Both the position numbers and the translations under genes were made by a program. A stretch of DNA of 64,000 nucleotides, from assembly GCA_008828725.1 (NCBI GenBank), contig MEHQ01003724.1, positions 494,664-558,663 of the forward strand, written 5' to 3'. Shown one piece after another: positions 55,101 through 64,000 of this stretch; within the stretch, counting starts at the first letter, position 1, and each line of letters begins with the position of its first letter. A model generated the notes under the pieces. That model was not told the origin of the DNA and did no database searches. It worked only from the letters and a program-made list of their open reading frames with translations. This DNA is from Saccharina japonica (Eukaryota; Sar; Phaeophyceae; Laminariales; Laminariaceae).

Positions 55101-55519
55101 CGCAGATCCTCGAAAACTGCTACAGCAGTACAATATTTCGAAGCGTGCAAGGGACGTTGAATTGACGTTGGACGTGGACGTGTAAAAGGTACAGACCAAG
55201 GGCAGCGTTGTCGGCGCTGGCTGGCTGCACACTGCACACGATCAACCTGAGAACGACACACCAGCTAAGCGCTGCATTGATAGTGGTTAAAGTCAGACAG
55301 CACCGCGCACCGCGCACAACGTGCTATATACCAGGTATATAATATGAGCAAGGCTTATTCTCGTGCGATTGCGTATGGCTTGCTGCTACAGGCAATATCT
55401 TCCGTGTACTGGTAAACTGGTAACTGGTACGTAGACACAGGTATGTAATATATATTGCTGTTGCATGGCACGGGGCATGACACTGACTGCAGGACTCACC
55501 ATTCGCTGCAGAATCGCAT
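52145..55519 (-). CDS. RPB9: DNA-directed RNA polymerase II subunit RPB9 (4 exons, 114 aa)
   Basis: Minus-strand exons are 55519-55500, 54402-54271, 53219-53102 and 52219-52145. Phases are 2, 2, 0 and the total is 345 nt. RPB9 is a Pol II subunit at the jaw that affects start-site choice, proofreading and elongation. Both zinc ribbons are complete: Cys4/Cys7 (MRFCSECNN) with Cys26/Cys29 (YACSRCSY), and Cys75/Cys78 (ICEKCNYNEAVFFQ) with Cys103/Cys108 (FVCTNRACGHKW). The linker has the conserved DPTLQRS. The length is close to that of yeast and human RPB9 (122-125). The first coding exon is only 20 nt; its donor (GAATG|GTGAGT) and the phase-2 completion of Cys7 support it. The last exon overlaps a longer unrelated frame in another phase. 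TTAGGG-type repeats lie in the last intron. Confidence 0.96.
52949..52967. repeat. Interstitial telomere-type repeat (CTAACCC)
   Basis: Three nearly perfect CCCTAA units inside the last RPB9 intron. Related TTGGGG/TTAGGG units occur at 59473-59501. Confidence 0.8.
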
Positions 55520-57482
55520 AGTGTCCGCCACTGACGATGTTGGTGATGCAGGATGGTGTTTGCAGGATGGTTTGGTTCACCATGGAAGGCAGTCGTGTCC
55601 ACGGCGTAAACGGGGGGGGAGGGAAGGCGGCCACACGATGTTAATATAATACAGCAGTAGATGACGAGATTGCACGACGTTTCCTTCTTGGGGTGCTCGA
55701 GAAAATAACACCTTGCCTAAAACCAGCGAAGCAACAAACAATACCTTGCCTGTACAGCTGTACACACGTACCAGGTACACACTACGCCTGAGCGTTGCAA
55801 TAGCAAAACACACACCTCGCCTGTACAGCTGTACAGCTGAGTTTACAAGACGTACGTAGCAGTCCGTATGTGATACTGGTACCAGGTAAGGAGTAAGCGC
55901 TTCGAACGAGTTCTACGATAGTTTTTTTTCCACCCCTTCTTCGTTATACGGGTACATACTGCTGTAGAACGACAACAGCAGTAGACTCGTACTGCAGTAA
56001 TATAGCGGGGCCGTGACGAGTCGAGTAGCTATTTGTATGACCTGCTGTTGTCATACTACAGAGTACACAGAACACACAGAACACACAGAACACACAGAAC
56101 ACACAGGGTACACAATAATACACAAGAATACACAATACACAAGAATACACAAGAATACACAAGAATACACAAGAATACACAGAGAGTACAGAGAGTACAG
56201 AGAGTACAGAGAGTAAATAGAGTACAGAGAGTACAGAGAGTACAGAGAGTACAGAGAGTACACAGAGTACAGAGAGTACACAGAGTACACAGAGTACACA
56301 GAGTACACAGAGTACACAGAGTACACAGAGTACACAGAGTACACAGAGTACACAGAGTACACAGAGTACACAGAGTACACAGAGTACACAGAGTACACAG
56401 AGTACACAGAGTACACAGAGTACACAGAGTGCACAGTACACAGAGTACACATAGTACACAGAATACCCAGAGTACCCAGAGTACGCAGAGTACGCAGAGT
56501 ACGGAGAGTACAGAGAGTACACAGTACACAGAGTACCCAGAATACCCAGAGTACCCAGAGTACGCAGAGTACACAGAGCACACAGAGTACAGAGAGTACA
56601 GAGAGTACGGAGAGTACAGAGAGTACAGAGAGTACCACTACCAGTACGTCGTATTGCTTTAGGAGGTACTGCTGTCTGCTGTTGTAGTACTCCTCTATCA
56701 TACCTTTGGTTTGTACGACTACTGCTGTTTGCTGTACGAGGTATCGTATACAAGAGTGTCCAGTGTGAAAAGTCTAACAGAGGAACAGAGAGCGACGCCG
56801 CCGGTACAACGCACCGTCCGTCAACACGAGCGAACCGGAGGCGAAAAACAAAAACAAGGACAAGCCGTCGCCGAAAGCAAGTTCAGTCGTTCCCACCACA
56901 AGGTATACCTGTAGATTACAGACTGTTGCAGACCAGTCACGGCAACGGACCTCGACTTCGTTGGGAAACTCATCAGCCAGACGCACTAAACTACGTATAT
57001 AATACCTGGTACACGAGATGTACACGTATGATACGAGCGGTACACCAGCAGCAAGTGGAATCGCACAGCAAGTCAGCAAGCCACAACAAGAAAAAACAAC
57101 TCACTTTTAGGAAGGTGGTGGCTCAAAGCAAGAGCACAGAATGGGTGGGAGGCTTGACAGTACTGGTGTTAGAAGTAAGCCAAACACTCCTGGCCAGCTT
57201 TCAGCGTCTGAAGGAATCAAGGTCGTGGCTTGATCCGCTCACAAGGTTGTTGATTTGCTTGTGGTGTGGTTGACTTGACTTTTGATTTTCGCTCAAGGCG
57301 TTCCATGTTACTAATAAGCCATACCCAAACGGGGACATTCTATTTCATCCCCTTTAGACTTTTGAGTTGAGAGTTGAAGTTTGGGCGCCCCACGACCTAC
57401 ACACAACTACACAACCCTGCTTTCTCCCCGTTCAGTAGCTCCCAGATCTCCCTTTCCTCCGCAACCACACTACGAGATCAAG
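55520..57482. other. Upstream region of RPB9 with a large minisatellite
   Basis: Holds the 590-bp CACAGAGTA array. A coding-like stretch at 56776-56900 (acceptor CTAACAG, frame RRRRYNAPSV...) and one at 57111-57174 could be exons of an unknown plus-strand gene, but no start was found, so none is called. Confidence 0.45.
56055..56636. repeat. 9-bp minisatellite ACACAGAGT
   Basis: More than 60 units grade from AGAATACAC (about 56120-56180) through AGAGAGTAC to a homogeneous core ACACAGAGT (56280-56430) and back to mixed forms. Because 9 is a multiple of 3, long open frames appear on both strands; these are not genes. Confidence 0.95.
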
Positions 57483-60400
57483 ATGCTGGACAAGGTGCTC
57501 AAGAACGTGCCCATGAACAGGGTGGTTGCTATCGGGGTCGGGTGAGAGGCAGCTTGTAGGACTTCCAAACTTCGAACTGTTCGTTTTTTCGAGATCGAGG
57601 CATATCATATCCTCTACGTACGTACATATCATACGAGTAGTTCTGTGGACCGTTCATGGCAGATGTTCAAGTGCTCGGTCGCGGTGCCTTTGCTTGCCGG
57701 CGAGCGTGCTTACTTCCCGTTTCGCCTTGAAATCCTCCACGGTTCTACGCGAGGTGATTTCCCGTCGTCCGCACTTGTGTCTCCCACCTATCCTCCGTAT
57801 GGAAAGAGGATCGCTTTCTTGGGGGGCATGCTGGGGCATGTGTGCTTTTGTTTTCTTTTCGCCAGCAGAGAGTCAGCAGTTGTATGACTGCGGCGCTTTG
57901 GGGCTATATGTATACGATAGGCGTACGTGATCGCGCAGAGGACATGTTCAGATGTTGCCGATTGAAGGACCGATGGTACAGCAGTATGGTAGTAGGGTGG
58001 CTGGCTCTCTAGCCCGGTGATAGGGTTCGCGCTCAGGTTTTGTGAGGTTTGGGATACATGGTCTGGAAACTATCGCAGGGCATCATCACATCAACACACA
58101 TTTCACTGTTTTTTTTTCACTTTTTTTTTTTTTTTTCCCGCTCTCCACTCGCTCCACTCCGCCAGAAATTGTCGAAATGAGCCCGTACTATTTGTAGCCC
58201 GTACATGGTATCATTATGAAGCGTGCGAGCGCGAAGCGCGAGCCTTTTTCCCCTCTGATTTTTAAAGGAAGAAAAGCCTAATATCGAATCGCGCACGAGG
58301 ATAGGGTGGCAAGATTTAGTTTCTCTGTGGGCGTAAGTGTGTGTGGTATCGCTGTAACTCGTTCAGAGGTGGTCGAGCTAGGTGCGGCAAGGTGTGTTTC
58401 CAAAGGCATGGCTGTGGGCCATGCTTTTTAGAGGTCCATGTCTTTTTTTGATCTCGGATAAACGGTTTTTTGTTTTTTTGCGTTATACCGAACCAAACCC
58501 AACTCTGCCAGTAGGCAGAATGTGTCTGACCACAGCAACGTTTCACAGATGCTCCGAGTACCTTGGAGTAAAGTAAGGAGTATTGGAGATAAAATACTTC
58601 AGGTACTTCGTGTACTCGGAGTATTTCGGGGTTCGATATTCCGGGATACTGCTCGTACTCGGAGTGTTTCGGGCATGAACACTCTCGATACTGGGTACTC
58701 CTTGTACTCGCAGCATTTGGTGCTTCAGTACTGCTCATACCAAGTATACAGCCGCCAGTACTCTAATACTCTAAGTACTCGGAGTACGAAATGTACTCGA
58801 TACTCGATACTCGGAGTATACTCGGAGTGTGAACTATATTTGGAGCATCTTTGCATCATTTTAAAGACTCGGCCGTCATTCCTCCCAGGTTCTGGGAGCA
58901 TGTGACTGGCGTTTATAGTTTATAGCATTTCAAAATTCACAGATGCTCCCTTTACCTGGAAGTATAATTAGAGAATTTTGGAGAAAAAATACCTCAGGTA
59001 CTTTGTGTACTCGCAGTATTTCGGTGTTCAATACTCTCGATACTCGGGAGTACTCCGAGTAATGAAGATGTTTGTACTTCGGGTACTGCTCGTACTCGAG
59101 GATAAGTACTGATCATACTCCCAATACTCGGAGTATTTGGGCCTTCAGTACTGCTCATACTCCAAGTACTCCGAGTATTTAGGCCACCAGTACTCTAATA
59201 CTCTCAGTACTCAGAGTACGAAAAATACTCGATACTCCGAGTCGGAGCACCTGTGCAACGTTTGGGCCGTGTCCCCCCCAAGACTTGCTGCAGGTGGTAT
59301 TGTAAGACCCACCAGTAGCCTTTACCGCATCGCTGAATTATTATCTAGGATAAAGTATGGAAATCGGGGAAAACAATATTATACTTCGTTAGCTTTTTAG
59401 TGTGGTCGACCAATTTTTCAAAAAACAAAAAACGCCTGATTTTTTCGAGACAACGCTCATACGGGTGGGGGCGGGGTTGGGGTTGGGGTTAGGGTTAGGG
59501 TCAGTGTCTAAAGTAGTGTTTTCAGCGTTTTTCGAAATATCCCTTCTCCTAACACTGCTGGAATCACACGCGGGCCACAACCAATTCCCCGATTTCTATA
59601 TTTTATCCTAGATAATATTTCAGAATTGCGGTGAAGGCGGCTCCAAACGGCACGAATACGCGATTTGACTACTGCAGGTACCGAGGTCGCCTCATTGTAC
59701 CACCAATTAATGGTACTGGTACCGCAAAGCAGCAGTGGTACTCGTAGGAGCATGATTGAGCAGAAGGTGTTGAACAGGGGAGCGGTTGTGGCTCGGAACT
59801 CAACGTCAGGATGCAGAAAGAGAGAACAGAAGCGGCATTGGAATTGGTTGCTATCTGTGAGAGAACAGAAGCGGCATTGGAATTGGTTGCTCAGATTGCA
59901 ACCAATTCCAATGCCGCTTCTGTTCTCTCTTTCTGCATCCGGATTTTGAGTTCCGAGCCACAACCGCTCCCCTGTTCAACACCTTCAATCAAAACTCGAG
60001 ATATTTCCGTATTTCGCGCATCGGCCTCTTCGGTTCGTTTATTTATTTTTAAACTTGAATGCAAATTGCGTTTCGGTTTTTCGGAATAAGTTCGATCCCA
60101 AACTGGAATTGCTCGTACCTGTCGAGTTTTAAACACGAGTTACGTTTGTTACGATTTATTTGACTTCATAACTAACTTCCCGTCGTTCCGCCGCACTTGC
60201 CCTTCTGCCCTTCTTTCCTTGGTGCATTATCATCTGTATAATTTTGTCAGGGCTGGTGTTGCCATGGGAACGGCTCTCTTCACCCTGACGCAACGTGAGT
60301 GAATTGTTATTGTTTCATTTTGATAAAATGATTTTACTTTATTGATGATTTTTGGTGGTTTTCAGGGTGTACATATTATACTGACAGTTTGTAGTACAAG

Positions 60401-62419
60401 GTGTGTTTTTGAAATACAGGCCTAGCAGTATTAAAACTGGCTGTAGATACACATATGTTGATGTTTGGCCGCGGTCAACGGAGCAGCGACCGTAGTATAC
60501 GAGTACCGCAAATGCGAACCCCTTCGATAAGCTTGTTACAATATTTAGCAGGTATGATCCTGGTAGGTAATCGTTTGCCTTTCGGGCAATGTGATGTTTA
60601 CGATTTATTGTGAAAATGATCGCTGGGTTCTCGTGAACCCTGTCCTTACTACATCATTACATGATTGTCGCCTTGTCTATTACCTGCCTGGTATCTCAAC
60701 TCTGTGTTAACCCTTGTAGAGCTGCAATGTCTAGAAATAAATATTTTACTCTAATTCCAAGTGTTTTGTCCCCACATCGGGACTGCAGTCCTAAATGGGT
60801 CAATAGTTAAACCTCGCCGTAAAGACGACACGAGACTGGGGAACTCAAGCCCCCCCGTCGTCTTGATCAACTGTTGCCATCTCATGGTACGCATACCTAG
60901 TACTGAAGAGTGGTGCAATGAACATATCAGGGTTAGAGTCAGGGTTCAGATTCAAAGAGACAAACAAGAAAGGGAAGGGAAAACAGGACACGCAAAAAAT
61001 GGTTCATCAAATAAGGGAAGTGTTTCGAGGCAGCAGCAGCATCGGCTCCACGTGCTATTCATAGTCAGGATGACAAGATTATATTGTAAAAATAGGACCT
61101 TGGCAATATGTCTGCCATCATCCCCTTGTTACTCTGGTCGACAGCAGTGCCAAGGCGGCAGTGTTAAGACATCAGTGCCGTTACGGTTGTCGCCCCGCCG
61201 CCATCCTACTTGCAGCAGTACACTATTAATAGTAATAGTAATAGTAAACTTTTACCGCTGTTGCTTTTTCTCTCTGCCGCCTTTGCTTGGCTCGCGCAGC
61301 TCCTATTAATAGTCGGCTCCACGGATACTACTAATACGTGGCCCCCTTATTGGCTGCAACTGCCCATATTATAATAGCGTATAATATCATATAATAGCAT
61401 CGGTGTGAAAGAAGTGTCAAACTTAGGGCTAGGGTGCAGGCAACCCTTGTTGGCAGTTATTAATAGGCGGTTGAAACCATCCCAAGACCGAATACTCGTA
61501 TATTGGCGTGCTTTACAACCCCGGCTGTCTCATGCATTTTCGCGTTATAATATACCTGGTAGTACCCGTACAGGACTTGTACTTGTATACGAGTACACCG
61601 GTAGAAATCCAGTGCACCTTCTTTGGAAGATGCGACCGCGGTTTCATCCCCTGACTGACCCCCCCCNCTTAGTTGGATGCAGCTCACTCTACATGCGACT
61701 CGCCCAACACCTCATGGCGCTTCGCGCTTGGTGCTAGCAATGCCTTCTTGGTCGGTGAAAACCCGACGTGCTCCGTCCCGGCATTGTAGGGATGCGAGGG
61801 TCTATGGTCATACGACTACGGCCATGCCTGAATATCGGGTACACCCCCCCCAGACCCCGCTATCATGTTTCCTTGCCTGCGGAGACCAAGTACGTAGTGT
61901 TTTGGGGTTACAAGTCGGGCTTTATGATGTCTTTTTCGCGTTGGAGAAGATGGTTGCCCCGTAGGTCGCTATGAGTGCGCCCGCTTTGCCGTGTAACAAG
62001 GGTTCGTCTATGAATACCCCTGTAAACCTATCTACCCTGCTGTTTAGACCCCCCGTTCACTGAAACTAGTGTGTTGAGACAAAAAAAAATACCTTGACGG
62101 TGTTCAAACAGACCGGTTTCCTGTGATAGCATGTTTTGTCTTGCGTTGGAGGTGTCCCAACTACAACTGCTGTGCTATTTTACCTGTAAGCCTACCCTTC
62201 TGAACACACCTTTGGTCCTGCCCCAACCCCGTTGTCTTGTTATTTTGTTATTTTGGCTGCCGTGTTTTGTGGCTTGCAGAGCCTACACTGCCCACGATGA
62301 CGACCGATTGGAACGCCGCTACCAAGGACTACCGTAGATACCAGAACGTGAGCGATCGAACAAGAACCGATTTACGTCGACGTTTGACGAGGATTGCTCG
62401 GGCACTGTCCCGCGACTAA
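57483..62419 (+). CDS. Small single-pass membrane protein, possibly mitochondrial (3 exons, 80 aa)
   Basis: Exons are 57483-57541, 60251-60294 and 62280-62419, phases 2 and 1, 243 nt in total. Donors GTGAGA and GTGAGT and acceptors TTTTGTCAG and GTGGCTTGCAG are good. Residues 1-13 are short and basic. Residues 14-32 form one hydrophobic segment with a glycine series at 18, 20, 22 and 26. The tail is basic and helical (WNAATKDYRRYQNVSDRTRT then DLRRRLTRIARALSRD). Size and topology resemble small subunits of respiratory complexes, but I do not recognise the family, so the mitochondrial location is inferred. The 44-nt middle exon and 2-2.7-kb introns full of repeats make it easy to miss. Confidence 0.7.
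58545..59270. repeat. Two diverged copies of a unit of about 390 bp dense in TACTCGGAGTA
   Basis: 58545-58860 and 58935-59270 both begin TTCACAGATGCTCC and share a long series of ACTCGGAGTA, TACTCGATACTC and CAGTACTCTAATACTCT words. It lies in the first intron of the 80-aa gene. Confidence 0.8.
59308..59648. mobile_element. Element with inverted ends of about 55 bp
   Basis: GCCTTTACCGCATCGCTGAA ... GATAAAGTATGGAAATCGGG at 59318-59370 recurs inverted at 59590-59640. The left 160 bp are also present inverted at 32255-32412. The centre holds TTGGGG/TTAGGG units. It is a probable non-autonomous element. Confidence 0.6.
59763..59986. repeat. Large near-perfect palindrome (224 bp)
   Basis: Left arm GAAGGTGTTGAACAGGGGAG and its complement end the structure. 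The arms meet around 59892-59897 with almost no spacer. The left arm carries an extra tandem copy of GAGAACAGAAGCGGCATTGG. It lies in the first intron of the 80-aa gene. Confidence 0.88.
60707..60803. mobile_element. 97-bp piggyBac-like MITE, decayed copy
   Basis: Starts TTAACCCTTGTAGAGCTGCA and ends GACTGCAGTCCTAAATGGGT plus CAA. It has the same length and the same TTTTGTCCCCA...CGGGACTGCA core as 31996-32092. The right TTAA has become TCAA. Confidence 0.65.
61672..61860. repeat. Structured dispersed repeat, full copy A
   Basis: About 190 bp shared with 63298-63480 (GGATGCAGCTCAC, CATGCGACTCGCCCAA, CCGTCCCGGCATTGTAGGGA, GTCTATGGTCATACGACTAC). It contains the hairpin GTCGG...CCGAC. It lies in the second intron of the 80-aa gene. 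An ambiguous base (n) at 61667 lies just upstream in a C run. Confidence 0.88.
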
Positions 62420-62765
62420 ATAGGTATACATAATGGTAATGTTAACAGGTGTGGGTAGTTTTTTAGTGCGACGCCCGGTTACCGACCAGCAAAGGTATAG
62501 CATAGGTACAGCAAGCACGGTGAGGTGGAGTCTCTAAAAACGTGTCTACAGAACAGTTGACAGTTGTTGTCAATGGGCAGGCCCACAAGTGTTTCGACGT
62601 TTTCAATCGAACGAAGCTCCAAGCACTACACCAATAGTGTGTACGAGTATACAATAACTCAAAACAACATTCTACGAAATTGCAGGGGATGCAAGGGGCA
62701 TATTGGGGGTGAGATACACGAGACACGATGGATTAGTACGCGATATCCGGGCGATGACCAAGTGG

Positions 62766-63080
62766 CATGACCATGTTGTATGACTATGTGGTATGACCAT
62801 GTGGTATGACCATGTGGTATGACCATGTGGTATGACCATGTGGTATGACCATGTGGTATGACCATGTGGTATGACTGTTAACAGTGATGAATGTGTATGA
62901 CCTAACCATGTGGTATAGACCATGTGGTATGACCATGTGGGTTGCCATGTGGTATGACCATGTGGTGTGACCATGTGGTATGCCTACATGACCATGTGGC
63001 ATGACCATGTGGCATTCCATGTGATATGTCCATGTGGCATGACAATGTGGTATGACCATGTGGCATGGCCATGTAGGCAT
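62766..63080. repeat. 13-bp minisatellite CCATGTGGTATGA
   Basis: About 20 units; the first eight or so are nearly identical, later ones vary (CCATGTGGCATGA, CATGTAGGCATG) and are broken by a short unrelated insert at about 62876-62905. Confidence 0.93.
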
Positions 63081-63297
63081 GCCTCGGTTGTCGGGCGGGC
63101 CATGTGTCCAATGTAAAAACAAATTCCACCGGATATTTGATTTCTGGTCACAAGAGTGGGTAGGACAAGGGTGTGCGCGGATCTGAATCCCAGACTACCC
63201 ACTTACCCCCCCCCCCTATTAGAACCCCTTTGACACCAGAAATAAATAATCAACTTGTAAGCATTCCCCAGCCCCAAGTCCGCCTCAGAGGCGGTTC

Positions 63298-63480
63298 TTA
63301 GCAGGATGCAGCTCACCCTCCATGCGACTCGCCCAATACCTCACGGCGTTCGCGCTTTGGTGCAAGCAATGTCTGCCTGGTTGGTGAAAACCCAACGTGC
63401 TCCGTCCCGGCATTGTAGGGATGCGAGGGTCTATGGTCATACGACTACGGCCGTGCACGACATGAGTACACCCCCCCACC
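63298..63480. repeat. Structured dispersed repeat, full copy B
   Basis: Second full copy of the unit at 61672-61860, same orientation, 1.6 kb downstream. Its hairpin is GTTGG...CCAAC, a compensatory change relative to copy A. Confidence 0.88.
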
Positions 63481-64000
63481 CCCCACCAGCAAAAAAAAAT
63501 AGGCGGGGTCTCTAAAACCAAGTGAAAGAAAAGGAACAAAAAACGAAAAAAAATGTTTTTCGCTCATTTCGTTCTGTGATCACAGCGATCCAGTTTGTTT
63601 TTCATTCTGACCTTCCTACGAGTGTGGTGTCGTTCTCTTTTTTTTTTACGCCCTTGGGTAGGACATACTATACACTAGCTGCACTGGTTGAATGTTAGGA
63701 CAACGCCAAGCGACACTTTTGTTCTTGCAAACAAATGATTACGCTATTTTTTTTTCTAATAGAAATCTCTCTGCATTTGTTTTGCAAATCTCGATTCAAT
63801 TACACTTGCTAGATCTCAGCACGTCAACCGACAATGTCCTAATCCCTCTTGATGTTTCGCAAAGCACGTGCACGTGCCCACGGTTGACCAAGATCCCCGA
63901 CCTTGTTCGCCCCGATGACTGCGTCTGTACTTTGGTACCATATGTGTGTCTTGTGTTTATACAGATGGACGTTGTTTTTGGCGACAAATAGGCCGCACAA

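Larger units (their letters stand above)
62420..64000. other. Repeats and a possible exon at the window edge
   Basis: After the 80-aa gene come the CATGTGGTATGAC minisatellite and copy B of the structured repeat. A possible plus-strand exon at 63763-63934 has an acceptor TTTTTTTTTCTAATAG and a frame containing LTKIPDLVRPDDCVCTL, but it cannot be extended within the window. Confidence 0.4.

Noticed and set aside
55944-56753. Frames of 170-270 codons on both strands
   Set aside because: Artefact of a 9-bp minisatellite that keeps all frames open.
56776-57174. Two plus-strand exon candidates joined in phase
   Set aside because: No start codon or upstream exon, and the next gene has its own good start at 57483; evidence too thin.
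62766-63080. Regular repeats reminiscent of a CRISPR array
   Set aside because: Units are contiguous 13-mers without spacers in a eukaryotic genome; it is a minisatellite. The same applies to 43746-44780.

Overview
This window looks like nuclear DNA of a photosynthetic stramenopile (ochrophyte), possibly a brown alga. Four things point there. Genes are intron-rich, with GT-AG introns of about 0.3-3 kb and exons of about 100-150 nt. One protein carries a signal peptide followed by an A-S-F motif, as in proteins sent to a complex plastid. The ankyrin repeats are of the WLH-x-NR-x-EGCT kind common in stramenopiles. TTAGGG-type repeats occur inside the sequence. The species is inferred, not proven. 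No rRNA, CRISPR array, bacterial-type operon or intact transposase was found.

Most real genes are split into exons shorter than 60 codons, so I rebuilt them from splice sites, reading-phase agreement and protein logic. Layout: (1) 866-7128, minus strand: a four-exon, 246-aa plastid-targeted protein of unknown function. (2) 7361-8370, plus strand: a two-exon, 123-aa protein with a mitochondrial-type presequence; the two genes diverge from a 232-bp shared promoter region. (3) 11983-14544, minus strand: an uncharacterised gene whose 5' end was not found. (4) 17597-28009, plus strand: an eleven-exon PGAP1-type GPI inositol-deacylase (1082 aa) with an extra cysteine-rich module. (5) 30566-47004, plus strand: a thirteen-exon ankyrin-repeat gene (565 aa) with a charged C-terminal tail. 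(6) 49590-49660, minus strand: tRNA-Gly(CCC). (7) 52145-55519, minus strand: RPB9, the small zinc-ribbon subunit of RNA polymerase II, four exons, 114 aa. (8) 57483-62419, plus strand: an 80-aa single-pass membrane protein spread over three exons. The genes are unrelated housekeeping, organelle and ankyrin genes; nothing suggests a shared pathway.

The rest is rich in microsatellites, minisatellites, foldback sequences and small non-autonomous transposon-like elements, many of them inside introns.

The most unusual observation concerns the ankyrin gene. At least four of its introns contain copies of the 3' end of the exon just upstream. In one case these copies have grown into an array of about 1 kb in which each unit carries an exon end plus a donor-like site. 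Other notable points are a dispersed repeat whose hairpin shows compensatory changes between copies, two 97-bp piggyBac-like TTAA elements, a repeat family built around a 9-bp AGATCATAC satellite, and a cysteine-rich insertion in PGAP1.
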